64,000 nucleotides of DNA from Rhodocyclales bacterium (GTDB taxonomy: Bacteria > Pseudomonadota > Gammaproteobacteria > Burkholderiales > Rhodocyclaceae): assembly GCA_016177805.1 (NCBI GenBank), contig JACOUN010000008.1, positions 1-64,000 of the forward strand, written 5' to 3'. Position 1 is the stretch's first letter; each line of letters opens with the position of its first letter. Positions 54,906 to 64,000 of this stretch are shown here, in pieces. Under the pieces are notes generated by a model that searched no databases, was not told where the DNA came from, and was given only the letters and a program-made list of their open reading frames with translations. The translations under genes were made by a program, and so were the position numbers.

Positions 54906-55511
54906 ATGTTTTCAGGAATCATTGCCGCGTGCGGCCGGATCGAAGCCATCACTCCCCTTGAAGACGGCGTCCGCCTGAGCGTCGACGTCGCCGATCTCGA
55001 CCTCTCGGACGTGCGCATCGGCGACAGCATCGCCAACAGCGGCGTGTGCCTCACGGTGGTCGAACTGGCGGGCCGCATCGCCAGGTTCGACGTCTCGCGC
55101 GAAACCCTGAACTGCACCAGCGGCCTGGACGCGGTCGGCACCGAAGTCAATCTGGAGAAGGCGCTGTGCCTGTCCGACCGGCTGGGCGGGCACATGGTGA
55201 CCGGCCACGTCGACGGCGTCGGCGAAGTGTTGCGCATGACGCCGGTGGGCGAGAGCCATGAACTGGTGATACGCGCCCCCGCTGCGATCGCCGGCTATAT
55301 CGCGCGCAAGGGCTCGGTCACCGTCAATGGCGTCAGCCTTACGGTCAACCGCGTGGAGGGCACCGACTTCTCCATCAACCTGATCCCGCACACGGTGGCA
55401 GTGACCAACCTCAAGCGGCTGGCCGCCGGCAGTCGCGTCAACCTCGAGATCGACCTTATCGCACGCTACGTCGAGCGCATGCTGGCGTGGCGCGAGGAGT
55501 CCGCAGCATGA
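54906..55511 (+). CDS. ribE: Riboflavin synthase alpha chain
   Basis: Encodes 201 residues made of two homologous lumazine-binding barrels, each with a [14 protein letters not shown]- or [13 protein letters not shown]-type segment. It starts with MFSGII. It dismutates two lumazines to riboflavin. TACAAT lies about 33 bp upstream as a possible -10 box, but no FMN riboswitch fits in the 85-bp gap. Confidence 0.96.
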   Translation: MFSGIIAACGRIEAITPLEDGVRLSVDVADLDLSDVRIGDSIANSGVCLTVVELAGRIARFDVSRETLNCTSGLDAVGTEVNLEKALCLSDRLGGHMVTGHVDGVGEVLRMTPVGESHELVIRAPAAIAGYIARKGSVTVNGVSLTVNRVEGTDFSINLIPHTVAVTNLKRLAAGSRVNLEIDLIARYVERMLAWREESAA

Positions 55512-56596
55512 CCGCCCTGTCGCCCATTACCGAAATCATCGAAGAAATGCGCGCCGGGCGCATGGTCGTGCTGGTGGACGAAGAGGATCGCGAGAACGAG
55601 GGCGACTTGGTGCTCGCCGCCGAACACGTCACCCCGCAGGCGATCAACTTCATGGCCCGCCACGGCCGCGGCCTGATCTGCATGACGCTGACCGAAGCGC
55701 GCTGTCGCCAGCTCGACCTGCAACTGATGGTGCGCGACAACCGCTCGCCGCACGGCACCGCGTTCACCACCTCGATCGAAGCCGCCACTGGCGTCACCAC
55801 CGGCATCTCGGTGCAGGATCGCTCGCGCACGGTCGAAGCGGCCGTCGCGCGTCACGCCAAACCTTCCGACATCGTCCAGCCGGGTCACATCTTCCCGCTG
55901 ATGGCGCAAAAGGGCGGGGTGCTGATCCGCGCCGGCCACACCGAAGCGGGCTGCGACCTCGCGATGCTCGCGGGCCTGGAGCCGGCGGCGGTGATCTGCG
56001 AAATTCTCAAGGACGACGGCACCATGGCACGCCTGCCGGATCTGGTGCCGTTTGCGCAGGAGCACGGACTCAAGATCGGCGCGATCCGCGACCTGATCGA
56101 ATACCGCTCCGCCACCGAGCGCCTGATCGAGCGCGTCGCGGAAAAGGACGTGCGCATCAATGACGCCACCTTCCGTCTCGCGGCCTTCGAAGACAAGACC
56201 TCGGGTGACGTACATTTCGCCCTGAGCCACGGCGACATCACCCCCGACAACGAGACCCTGGTGCGGGTGCATGAACCGATCTCGGTGGTCGACTTCCTCG
56301 ACCCGCAGGGCGGCCAGCACAGCTTCCCGATCAACGCATCCCTGAGCCGCATCACCGAGGCCGGACGCGGGGTGATCGTGATGCTGTATCGCCCGCAGTC
56401 CGGCCACGACCTGCTGGCCAATCTGCGTGGCGACCGCACTCAGGCGCCCAAGTGGGATGCCCGCCTGTTCGGTGTCGGCGCGCAAATCCTGCGCGACCTC
56501 AACGTCGGCAAGATGCGCATCATGGCCAGCCCGCGCAAGATCCCGAGCATGACCGGTTTCGGCCTCGAAATCACCGGTTTCCTCGATCAGGACTGA
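55508..56596 (+). CDS. ribBA: DHBP synthase with vestigial GTP cyclohydrolase II domain (RibBX)
   Basis: Encodes 362 residues. Residues about 1-205 are a complete 3,4-dihydroxy-2-butanone-4-phosphate synthase ([39 protein letters not shown]). The C-terminal part has the outline of GTP cyclohydrolase II but lacks the three zinc-binding Cys (the HSEC...RCDCG region reads [19 protein letters not shown]) and the catalytic core. This matches the RibBX class described in proteobacteria, so a separate ribA is expected. The start overlaps the ribE stop (ATGA). Confidence 0.93.
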   Translation: MTALSPITEIIEEMRAGRMVVLVDEEDRENEGDLVLAAEHVTPQAINFMARHGRGLICMTLTEARCRQLDLQLMVRDNRSPHGTAFTTSIEAATGVTTGISVQDRSRTVEAAVARHAKPSDIVQPGHIFPLMAQKGGVLIRAGHTEAGCDLAMLAGLEPAAVICEILKDDGTMARLPDLVPFAQEHGLKIGAIRDLIEYRSATERLIERVAEKDVRINDATFRLAAFEDKTSGDVHFALSHGDITPDNETLVRVHEPISVVDFLDPQGGQHSFPINASLSRITEAGRGVIVMLYRPQSGHDLLANLRGDRTQAPKWDARLFGVGAQILRDLNVGKMRIMASPRKIPSMTGFGLEITGFLDQD

Positions 56597-56633
56597 TCGC
56601 CACCCGCGTCCCCCTTTCAACAACAGAGACATC

Positions 56634-57104
56634 ATGGCCCGCTTCGACAACATCAACGAAATTGAAACCGACCTGACCGGCCACAACCTGCGCATCGGCA
56701 TCGTCATGAGCCGCTTCAACCAGGACATCTGTGAAGGCCTGCTGTCGGCCTGCACCGCCGAGCTGCTACGCCTGGGCGTAGCGTCCGAGCGCATGCTGAT
56801 CGCGACCGTGCCCGGCGCGCTCGAAATTCCGCTGACCCTGCAAACCATGGCACGCAGCGGTCGCTACGATGCGCTGGTGGCGCTGGGCGCGGTGGTGCGC
56901 GGCGAAACCTACCATTTCGAACTGGTCTCGAACGAGATGGGCAGCGGCATCACACGCATCACGCTGGATACCGGAGTGCCGGTCGCCAACGGGGTACTGA
57001 CCACCGAGGACGACGACCAGGCGCTGGCGCGCATGAACGAAAAGGGTACCGATTGCGCCCAGGCCGCCGTGGAAATGGCCAACCTGCTGCGGGCCCTGAA
57101 ATGA
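56634..57104 (+). CDS. ribH: 6,7-dimethyl-8-ribityllumazine synthase
   Basis: Encodes 156 residues. [29 protein letters not shown] and [19 protein letters not shown] (with the catalytic His) are diagnostic. It condenses the RibB product with the aminouracil to form lumazine. It overlaps nusB by ATGA. Confidence 0.97.
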   Translation: MARFDNINEIETDLTGHNLRIGIVMSRFNQDICEGLLSACTAELLRLGVASERMLIATVPGALEIPLTLQTMARSGRYDALVALGAVVRGETYHFELVSNEMGSGITRITLDTGVPVANGVLTTEDDDQALARMNEKGTDCAQAAVEMANLLRALK

Positions 57105-57550
57105 GCAGCAAGGCATCGCGCCGGCGCGCGCGTGAATTCGCGCTGCAAGGCATCTACCAGTGGCTGCTGTCGGGCAACAGCCTGACCGGCATCGAAGAGC
57201 ACATCGCGCAAAGCACCGGCTACGACAAGGCCGACCACGCGTTGCTCACCACCTTGCTGCGCGGCGTTCTGGGCAACGCGGCGGATCTGGAAAACGAATT
57301 CGCCGCCTACATCCATCGCGAAGTACGCGAGTTGTCGCCCGTCGAACGCTCCATCCTGCTGCTCGGCACCTACGAACTCAAGCACAGCCTGGAGACCCCC
57401 TACCGCGTCATCATCAACGAGGCGATAGAGCTGGCCAAGAGCTTTGGCGGCACCGACGGCCACCGCTTCGTGAACGGCGTGCTGGACAAACTCGCGGGCC
57501 AGTTGCGCAAAGCGGAAATCGACGCCGCGCAGGCCGAGCGTCCGGAGTGA
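57101..57550 (+). CDS. nusB: Transcription antitermination factor NusB
   Basis: Encodes 149 residues, all helical: [34 protein letters not shown] and [27 protein letters not shown]. It binds boxA RNA with NusE for rRNA antitermination. The ribH-nusB order is widely conserved. Confidence 0.97.
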   Translation: MSSKASRRRAREFALQGIYQWLLSGNSLTGIEEHIAQSTGYDKADHALLTTLLRGVLGNAADLENEFAAYIHREVRELSPVERSILLLGTYELKHSLETPYRVIINEAIELAKSFGGTDGHRFVNGVLDKLAGQLRKAEIDAAQAERPE

Positions 57551-57555
57551 GCGGC

Positions 57556-57693
57556 TTAGTCCGTCACGCCGTCCGCCACGACGCTGAATTCCTTGATCTG
57601 GACGAAGTTCATGTAGCGATACGCGCTGACAGCTGCGTACTCGGCACCATTGTCGGTGGTCAGATCCTCCGGTAGCGGAAGGAAAAATGCCAT
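57556..57693 (-). CDS. Possible small protein, unrecognised
   Basis: A 45-codon frame in the 412-bp gap between nusB and the LysR gene (57551-57962), reading MAFFLPLPEDLTTDNGAEYA onward and ending QIKEFSVVADGVTD. Composition is protein-like rather than antisense-like and there is no gene opposite it. No ribosome site is clear. It may be a real small protein or the remnant of a longer gene. The rest of the gap shows nothing I can name. Confidence 0.3.
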   Translation of the reverse strand: MAFFLPLPEDLTTDNGAEYAAVSAYRYMNFVQIKEFSVVADGVTD

Positions 57694-57962
57694 CAAGCTA
57701 CCTGACCCGCGCGACATTGAGCACGCCGAGCCACGGAGCAGAAGCACTCCGTGACGTCTGCCTTGGGTAGCTGAACAACTCCAGCCTCAAGGCAACAGGC
57801 AGGTACGCGAAGCTACGGCAATCACGGCGAACAAGGAGTACGGTAGCGGATGCTCTCCCGCCCGCAGGGCCGCCGCACCCGTCGTTGCCAGCGAGAAAAG
57901 CGCCATAATCTGTACAAATAGGTGAAACGACCACTGCCAAGTCCTGAACATTCCTTGTCCTG

Positions 57963-58898
57963 ATGACCCTTCCTCCCGACAACCGCAACCTCCGACTACC
58001 GCCGCTCGCGGCGATCCGCGCGCTTGAAGCGGCAGTCCGACTCGGTTCGTTCGAGCGCGCCAGCGCGGAACTCAACATCACGCCAAGCGCGATCAGCAAG
58101 CGGGTTGCAGGTCTTGAGCAGTTCGTCGGCGTACGCCTTCTCGACCGTCTGCGAGGCGGCGTGCACGCCACCACCGCCGGACTCGAATACATCACGCAGG
58201 TTCGTCAGGCGCTCGCACTCCTGTCGTCGGTAGGTTTGCACCAGCGCCCTGAACGGCCGTTTCGTTCCCTGCGGATATGCGTCCCGCCAACATTCGCCCG
58301 GAATATCCTGATCCCTGGCCTCGCCGACTTCGAGGATCGGTACCCCGACATCGAACTCGACATCGTGCTTTCCGTCCCCTATCTCGACATACGGCCTCCC
58401 GGGGCGCACGTCGAGATACTTGCCAACCGCCACCCCGAACGCGGCGCCGAGATTCTCGGTGATGAACAGATGCGCGCGGTGTGTACGCCCGCCTATGCCG
58501 ACCACCTGGAACTTGCATCGCCGGTCGATCTGCGTCGCGCCACCCTGATCCGCTGCCCGCTGGAACCTTGGTCCCCCTGGCTCGACGCCGCCGGCCTGGC
58601 CTGGCCCGAGCCCGCGCACGGCATCCGTTTCGTCGATGCGGGTATGAGCATATCGGCGGCGGCCAGCGGCCTCGGCGTCGTGCTCACCCGTCCGAGCCTG
58701 TGCGCTCCGCTGCTGCAGCGCGGCGAACTGGTCTCGCCTTTCCTCATCCGCTCGCGTCCCACCACGCGCTACTCACAGCAGATCAACAACAGCGCCGTCG
58801 ACCGCGACCGGATCGGCGACGCCGCGATCGTCTTCGGTATCTGGCTGAGCGAACGGTGCCGGCACGCGCTTACCGAAGCGGCGGCGCAAGGCGCTTGA
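57963..58898 (+). CDS. LysR family transcriptional regulator (GcvA-like)
   Basis: Encodes 311 residues. The N-terminal winged helix (LPPLAAIRALEAAVRLGSFERASAELNITPSAISKRVAGLEQFVG) is the GcvA/AmpR subgroup form. A periplasmic-binding-protein-like effector domain follows. It points the same way as the downstream signalling genes, with a 57-bp gap, and may control them. The effector is unknown. Confidence 0.9.
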   Translation: MTLPPDNRNLRLPPLAAIRALEAAVRLGSFERASAELNITPSAISKRVAGLEQFVGVRLLDRLRGGVHATTAGLEYITQVRQALALLSSVGLHQRPERPFRSLRICVPPTFARNILIPGLADFEDRYPDIELDIVLSVPYLDIRPPGAHVEILANRHPERGAEILGDEQMRAVCTPAYADHLELASPVDLRRATLIRCPLEPWSPWLDAAGLAWPEPAHGIRFVDAGMSISAAASGLGVVLTRPSLCAPLLQRGELVSPFLIRSRPTTRYSQQINNSAVDRDRIGDAAIVFGIWLSERCRHALTEAAAQGA

Positions 58899-58955
58899 TC
58901 TGACCGGAAAGTTTCTCCGGGCAAACAGGAAAAGACCTCCGCCCGCATCGGCTGC

Positions 58956-61109
58956 ATGACGCTTATGATCGGGCGTCCTTTCATCCGGTCTGCCATGCAC
59001 GTTCCCAAGCACCTCGATGGTCCGCTCGATTGCGCGCCGGTCATCTACGCACTCACGCCAGAGAATCACGCGCATGCGGAGCAAGAACTGCGGCGCCACA
59101 AGCAGCGTCTGGAAGCAGCGCTGAAAGCCACCGGCATCGGCATTTTCGAAGTCGACGCACGCACCGGCGCCGCCGAAGTCAGCGACAGCTATGCCGCCAT
59201 CTTCGGCTACGCCGACAGCAAGGAAATGGATCTCTCGCTGGTCGGGCGCTTTTCCCGCATGCACGAGGCCGACCGTCCACGCGTGGAGGCGGCCTATCGC
59301 GAATTGGCCGACGGGCGGCGCGGCGAAGTTCAGATGGAATATCGTGCACGCTCCGCCGACGGCGCGTTCCAGTGGTTTCGGGTTGACGGGCACGTCGCCG
59401 AGCGCGATCCGCACGGGTGTCCCACCCATCTGATCGGGATCATCCAGAACATCGAGCGTTTTCGCCTCGCCCAAGAGCAGGCGCGGCTCTCCCAAGTGGT
59501 ATTCGACAACACCCATGACGGGATCATCATCACAGATACGGACGGGCGCATCCTTGCGGCCAATCCCGCCTTCACCGCGATTACCGGATACACGGCACCG
59601 GAAGTGCTCGGGCAAACCCCCCGACTACTCAAGTCCGGGCGCCACGATGCCAAGTTCTACCAGCAGATGTGGCGCTCGCTGTTACGCGATGGCGCTTGGC
59701 AGGGCGAGATCTGGGACCGGAAAAAATCCGGCGTGGTGTACCCGGAGTGGCTGTCGATCTCGGCTGTCGGCGACACGGATAGCGTTACGCCGACGCACTT
59801 CGTCGCGACGTTTTCCGACCTCACAGAGATCAAGACAGCGCGTGCGCAGATCGATCACGTACTGCGTCACGATCCGCTGACCGGCCTGCCGAACGAAAAA
59901 ACGCTTGCGGAACTGCCGGAAACAAGATTGTGGGGGAGCTATTCTCTTGTTCTCATCGACATCGACCACTTCAAGCTGATCAACGATGCGCACGGCCACG
60001 ACGTCGGCGATCTTGCGCTGGTCGCCGTCGCCGAGCGCCTGCGCGCAAACCTGTGCCAAGGCGAACTTCTCGCGCGTCATGGCAGCGACGAGTTCATCAT
60101 CGCCGGACGGACGCCTGTCAGCGACCGGGCAAGCGCGCTGCTCGGCCTCTTCGAATCGCCGTTCCGCGTTGCCGGCACGGAGTTATCCCTGACCGTCAGC
60201 ATCGGCGGTTGCAGTTATCCGGATGATGGTGGAGATTTCTACACGCTGCTCTATCGCGCCGAATCGGCCGCACGCGCCGCGAAATCCAGCGGGCGAAACA
60301 CCTTCCGCTCCTACAGGGCGCCACTCGACGCCGGCGCCTCCCGCCGACTATCCATCCTCGACGGCTTACGCCGCGCCATGCACGGCGAAGGACTCGTACT
60401 TCACTTTCAGCCACAGGTCGATCTTGGCAGCGGCGCGGTAGTCGGCTTCGAGGCCTTGATGCGCTGGCGGCATCCGGTACTGGGCAGTGTGAGTCCCTGC
60501 GAATTCATACCGTTCGCCGAGGAAAGCGGAACGATCGTCGCTCTCGGCGCCTGGGCACTCACCAACGCATGCCGACAACTGGCCACCTGGCAGCGCAGCG
60601 GTTTTGCCGGAACGATCGCAGTCAACGTCTCGTCCGTGCAGATACATCGGGGTGCCCTGTTGGAACAGGTTTTCCGGGCACTGACGGAGAGCGCCTGCGA
60701 TCCAGCTGGGCTTCGGCTGGAAATCACCGAATCGGTCGTCCTTGAGGCGCCGCAGGCCGTACTCGACATGCTGTTAGCCCTCAAGCGCCTCGGCATCTCG
60801 CTCGCCATCGACGATTTCGGCACCGGTTATTCCAACCTCGTCTATCTATGCCGACTGAACGTCGACGAAATCAAGATCGACCGAGCGTTCGTCGCCAATC
60901 TGTCCAGCGGGGAAGCCGACGTGGCGATCGTCCGTGCCATCATCCAGATGGCCAACGCCATCGGCGCCGGCGTGATCGCGGAAGGCATCGAGAATGCGAA
61001 CGCCGCCGATCGCCTTGCGGCGCTGGGCTGCCGGCGCGGCCAGGGGTATTTCTTCGGGCATCCGGTCGCGGCCGAAGAGATACCGATACCGAAAACGCCG
61101 TCCAGATGA
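58956..61109 (+). CDS. PAS-PAS-GGDEF(degenerate)-EAL signalling protein
   Basis: Encodes up to 717 residues (ATGs at 58965 and 58995 are possible starts). Two PAS domains (about 50-165 and 172-290) precede a GGDEF domain whose signature reads GSDEF near residue 375 with no RxxD inhibitory site before it, so cyclase activity is doubtful. The EAL domain (about 460-710) keeps the key residues: [34 protein letters not shown] and AEGIEN. It is probably a c-di-GMP phosphodiesterase tuned by PAS sensing. No membrane segment is visible. It overlaps the chemoreceptor gene by ATGA. Confidence 0.9.
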   Translation: MTLMIGRPFIRSAMHVPKHLDGPLDCAPVIYALTPENHAHAEQELRRHKQRLEAALKATGIGIFEVDARTGAAEVSDSYAAIFGYADSKEMDLSLVGRFSRMHEADRPRVEAAYRELADGRRGEVQMEYRARSADGAFQWFRVDGHVAERDPHGCPTHLIGIIQNIERFRLAQEQARLSQVVFDNTHDGIIITDTDGRILAANPAFTAITGYTAPEVLGQTPRLLKSGRHDAKFYQQMWRSLLRDGAWQGEIWDRKKSGVVYPEWLSISAVGDTDSVTPTHFVATFSDLTEIKTARAQIDHVLRHDPLTGLPNEKTLAELPETRLWGSYSLVLIDIDHFKLINDAHGHDVGDLALVAVAERLRANLCQGELLARHGSDEFIIAGRTPVSDRASALLGLFESPFRVAGTELSLTVSIGGCSYPDDGGDFYTLLYRAESAARAAKSSGRNTFRSYRAPLDAGASRRLSILDGLRRAMHGEGLVLHFQPQVDLGSGAVVGFEALMRWRHPVLGSVSPCEFIPFAEESGTIVALGAWALTNACRQLATWQRSGFAGTIAVNVSSVQIHRGALLEQVFRALTESACDPAGLRLEITESVVLEAPQAVLDMLLALKRLGISLAIDDFGTGYSNLVYLCRLNVDEIKIDRAFVANLSSGEADVAIVRAIIQMANAIGAGVIAEGIENANAADRLAALGCRRGQGYFFGHPVAAEEIPIPKTPSR

Positions 61110-62899
61110 ACGCCTGGAACACCTTCCTGGACTGGTTCGAACGAACCTGCTGGAACTCCATCGGCAAAAAACTGGGCAGTTTTCTGCTGCTTTACCTGTT
61201 CAACCTTGGGCATCTGCTCGTCTACATCGAGCAAAAAAACCAGATTGCGGAGGCGCTCGCCAGTCCCCAGGTTCCTCCGAAAATCGCCATCAGCATCAAT
61301 GCCTTGCTCGATGGCGGCCTGCTGCTCTCGAGCGCGCTCGCGGTGCTCGGAGCCCTGTGGGCGATCGGACAACTGCTTTATCTGCGCCGCCTGTTTTTGC
61401 GGCCGGTGCGATCGGTCATCGCCACCTTCGATGAAATTGCCCACGGCACCGGCGATTTTTCCCGCGATCTCCCCGCCCTCTCGCACGACGAGTTCCACGA
61501 TCTGGCCAATAGCTACAACGGTTTCGCCGGCAAGATGCGCCAGGTGATCGGTGAAGTCCGCAAGCTAAGCATAGGCATTGCGCGGGAGGCCGTCCTGGTC
61601 AAACAGCGCGTCGGCGAAACGGTCGAAAGCGCGCGGCAACAGGTGGCAATCACCGACACGGTGTTCGCCGCCAGTACCGAAGCCACCGCCGCCATGGACG
61701 AGGTTTCACGCAGCGCGCAGATCATCACCGACTCGACCAGCGCCAACTTTGACAGCGCCCGCACCTCACTGCGCGAGATGCAGGATATCTCGCTGAAAAT
61801 CAACGCCGTGGGGGAAAAGGTGCTGCGCTTCAACCAGACCGTCGACGACCTTTCCCGGCGCTCGGAGAGCATCAACGCAATCGCCAAACTGATCCGCGAG
61901 GTAGCCGATCAAACCAACCTGCTCGCCCTCAATGCCGCCATCGAGGCGGCGCGCGCCGGCGAGGCCGGGCGTGGCTTCGCTGTCGTCGCCGACGAAGTGC
62001 GCAAGCTTGCGGAGCGAGTCAACGGCGCCTCCGCAGAGATTTCCCGCAACATCGCGACGATGCTTTCGCAGGTCGACAACACGCGCGCCGAGAACGAGGA
62101 GATCAACGCCGACGTCCAGCAGACGCGCGAAGTCGTCGCGCGATCGGCAGCGCAGTTCGAGCAGATGGTCGGCGAATTCGAGCACACCAGCGAGCAGCTC
62201 CGGCACATCGCGGGCGCCATGGAACGGCTGTCGACGACGAACCGCCGGGTGCACGACAACGTCTCAAACATCCATGCGCTGTCCGGCGAGGTGTCGCGCC
62301 ATATGACCGACTCGGAAGCGCGCACCAGCGAGCTGTCGATGACCACCGAGTCGATTCAAGAATTGGCCTCGCGTCTCAAGATCGGCCATGGCACGCTCGA
62401 TCTCGCCGTCGACCGCATGCGCGAACTGCGCGACGCAATGCAGGCCGAACTGGAGGCGATACAGCGCGGTGGCATCGACGTCTTCGATCACAACTACCGG
62501 CGCTTCGGCAAGACGACCCCGCCCAAGTACAAGCTCGCCTGGAGCGACGAATATACGCGCCGCGTCCAGGCGCACCAGGAGACCTGCCTCGGAGCCATTC
62601 CCGGCTGCACCTACGCGGTCGGGGTAAACACCGACGGCTATCTGTGCGCGCACAACCTCAAATTCTCCAAGCCCCTAACCGGCGACGATGCCGTCGACCT
62701 GATCGGCAACCGCAGCCACCGCAAGTTCGACAACCCCGGCGAGCTGCGCGCCGCCGGGAACACCTCGCCGCTGCTCGTGCGCACCTACCTGCGCGACACC
62801 GGTGAACTGCTCTGCGACCTGGCCATGCCGATCCACGTCAACGGCAGGCATTGGGGCAACATCCGCGTCGGCTGCAGCGCCGATGCGCTGATGCAGTAG
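61106..62899 (+). CDS. Methyl-accepting chemotaxis protein with C-terminal sensor domain
   Basis: Encodes 597 residues. Two membrane segments (about 24-41 and 70-92) enclose only some 28 periplasmic residues, too few for a ligand domain. A HAMP region and the signalling coiled coil follow, with the conserved tip around residues 258-300 ([39 protein letters not shown]). Residues about 455-597 form an extra globular domain ([46 protein letters not shown]) resembling PAS/Cache-like sensors found at MCP C termini. Sensing is therefore probably cytoplasmic. No CheR/CheB tether is seen. Confidence 0.92.
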   Translation: MNAWNTFLDWFERTCWNSIGKKLGSFLLLYLFNLGHLLVYIEQKNQIAEALASPQVPPKIAISINALLDGGLLLSSALAVLGALWAIGQLLYLRRLFLRPVRSVIATFDEIAHGTGDFSRDLPALSHDEFHDLANSYNGFAGKMRQVIGEVRKLSIGIAREAVLVKQRVGETVESARQQVAITDTVFAASTEATAAMDEVSRSAQIITDSTSANFDSARTSLREMQDISLKINAVGEKVLRFNQTVDDLSRRSESINAIAKLIREVADQTNLLALNAAIEAARAGEAGRGFAVVADEVRKLAERVNGASAEISRNIATMLSQVDNTRAENEEINADVQQTREVVARSAAQFEQMVGEFEHTSEQLRHIAGAMERLSTTNRRVHDNVSNIHALSGEVSRHMTDSEARTSELSMTTESIQELASRLKIGHGTLDLAVDRMRELRDAMQAELEAIQRGGIDVFDHNYRRFGKTTPPKYKLAWSDEYTRRVQAHQETCLGAIPGCTYAVGVNTDGYLCAHNLKFSKPLTGDDAVDLIGNRSHRKFDNPGELRAAGNTSPLLVRTYLRDTGELLCDLAMPIHVNGRHWGNIRVGCSADALMQ

Positions 62900-62911
62900 G
62901 CGCATCCTGGA

Positions 62912-63835
62912 ATGGGAAATTTCATCCTGCTGACCGCCTGCTTCATCCTCGGCATGATCCTGCCCCGCCTCGGCCGGATGCCCGCCGATGCCAGCCGCAG
63001 CCTCAACGCCTTCATCATCAACGTTTCACTGCCCGCGCTGGCGCTGCACTACATCCACGGCATCGGTTTCGAATCAGGTTTGCTCTTCCCTGCCGCGATG
63101 CCGGCGCTGATCTTCGCCGGCAGCCTGGTCTTTGCGCTGGCCGGCGCGAAACTCTTTCGCCTGGATCGCGCGACCACCGGCTGCCTGATCGTCGTCGGCG
63201 GCGTCAGCAACACGACGATCGTCGGCCTGCCGATGATCGAGTCCTGGTACGGTGCCGAGCGTTTCGGCGCGGCCATCGTCGCCGACCAGGCCAGCTTCGT
63301 GGTGCTGTGCACGGTCGGGATCGTCATCGCCTGCATCTATTCGGACACCGCCGCCTCGCCGCGCGCGATCGTGCGCAAGATCGCCCTGTTTCCACCGGTG
63401 CTGGCGGCATTCGTCGCCCTGCTGCTGCGCCCGCTTCCCTTTCCGGCGGAGCTGACGGCAGTCCTTCTCAAGGTGGGCGGCACCCTGACGCCGCTGGCCA
63501 TGGTCTCCGCCGGAACGCTGTTCAGCCTCGGCAGCCTGCGCAGCCTGTTGCGCGATTTCGCCTGGGGGATGGCCTACAAGCTGCTGCTCGCGCCGGCGCT
63601 GGTCTACGGGCTCTTCGTGCTGGCGCTCGGCGCCCGCGGCGAGGCCGTACAGATCGCCGTCTTCGAAGCGGCGATGCCGTCGATGATCACCGCCGGAATC
63701 ATCGCCATCGAGCACCGGCTCAACCCGCCGCTGGCCACGCTGCTGGTCGGCGCCGCGATTCCATTCTCGTTTGCAACCCTCGCCGGTTGGTGGTGGCTGC
63801 TGCGCGATGTCGGCGTTGCGGTCGCGACGCGGTAA
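62912..63835 (+). CDS. AEC family transporter
   Basis: Encodes 307 residues with about ten membrane segments in two halves (LNAFIINVSLPALALHYI, VVGGVSNTTIVGLPMIESWYG, AMPSMITAGIIAIEHRLNP). It belongs to the auxin efflux carrier/malonate transporter group, which moves small carboxylates. It lies 12 bp after the chemoreceptor gene, so transporter and receptor may share a ligand (inferred). Confidence 0.9.
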   Translation: MGNFILLTACFILGMILPRLGRMPADASRSLNAFIINVSLPALALHYIHGIGFESGLLFPAAMPALIFAGSLVFALAGAKLFRLDRATTGCLIVVGGVSNTTIVGLPMIESWYGAERFGAAIVADQASFVVLCTVGIVIACIYSDTAASPRAIVRKIALFPPVLAAFVALLLRPLPFPAELTAVLLKVGGTLTPLAMVSAGTLFSLGSLRSLLRDFAWGMAYKLLLAPALVYGLFVLALGARGEAVQIAVFEAAMPSMITAGIIAIEHRLNPPLATLLVGAAIPFSFATLAGWWWLLRDVGVAVATR

Positions 63836-63910
63836 GTCCTCGGCGTCCGTTTCAATCATGTCCGCAAACGACGAACCTGCCTCTCGCTGCGACTACTTTC
63901 CCAAGGAAAC

Positions 63911-64000
63911 ATGATGAACATCCTGACAGCAGACAGTGTAACCACGCTTGACGAGCGGCACTGCGGGACAGTCGTAGTGGCCGGCTCGCACGGCGGCATC
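63911..64000 (+). CDS. 5' end of a gene cut by the window edge
   Basis: The first 30 codons of a gene that continues past the window: MMNILTADSVTTLDERH, then CGTVVVAGSHGGI. AAGGA lies five bases before the tandem ATG. The V-V-V-A-G-S-H-G-G stretch looks like a nucleotide or phosphate-binding turn, but too little is present for a call. Confidence 0.6.
   Translation, partial: MMNILTADSVTTLDERHCGTVVVAGSHGGI

Overview
The window is a GC-rich chromosomal segment of a Gram-negative bacterium, almost certainly a betaproteobacterium and probably close to Rhodocyclales (Azoarcus/Thauera-like). This placement is inferred from gene order: pilMNOPQ-aroK-aroB-dgt next to gltBD, ponA-cyaY-lptM-lysA, cutA-dsbD, and ribE-ribBX-ribH-nusB. 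I see no tRNA, rRNA, CRISPR array, insertion sequence, prophage or broken gene. Coding density is very high and many neighbours overlap by ATGA or GTGA.

Layout. 1-4.5 kb is a copper-response island: a small c-type cytochrome, a methionine-rich exported protein, a cupredoxin and a CusRS/CopRS-type two-component system, with two copies of a composite CusR-like operator. 4.6-7.7 kb holds an outer-membrane phospholipase A, a zinc-free MDR oxidoreductase and a divergent TetR regulator with two operators. 7.8-13.8 kb holds glmU-glmS and a MaoC-Pta fusion gene with ackA. 13.8-28 kb is one long minus-strand run: pilMNOPQ-aroK-aroB-dgt, then gltB-gltD behind its own leader. 28-32.4 kb holds PBP1A, cyaY, an LptM-like lipoprotein and lysA. 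32.4-35.8 kb is the dTDP-rhamnose operon rfbBACD. 35.9-42 kb holds dacB, a small membrane protein, ubiD, an Ig-like-domain lipoprotein and pyrF. 42-49.9 kb holds an RND efflux pair fused by overlaps to ubiC-ubiA, then recG. 49.9-52.4 kb holds ridA, fliW, a SPOR protein and a DUF2802 protein. 52.6-57.6 kb holds cutA-dsbD and the riboflavin operon with nusB. 58-64 kb is a signalling island: a LysR regulator, a PAS-GGDEF-EAL protein, a chemoreceptor with its sensor at the C terminus, an AEC transporter and a gene cut by the window edge.

The genes supply envelope building (GlmU/GlmS, PBP1A, DacB, dTDP-rhamnose, type IV pilus secretin complex), quinone synthesis (UbiC, UbiA, UbiD), nitrogen assimilation (GltBD), acyl-CoA/acetyl-phosphate overflow (MaoC-Pta, AckA), flavin synthesis and copper/redox homeostasis.

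Most interesting non-coding signals: a sigma70-like promoter followed by a strong intrinsic terminator in the 5' leader of gltB (attenuator or small RNA); the shared composite operator in the copper island; paired TetR palindromes about three helical turns apart; and a PhaR/PhbF-like site at the MaoC-Pta promoter. Most interesting coding oddities: an OMPLA with the catalytic Asn replaced by Asp and a large N-terminal extension, a RibBX with a vestigial GTP cyclohydrolase II domain, a degenerate GGDEF, and the C-terminal-sensor chemoreceptor.
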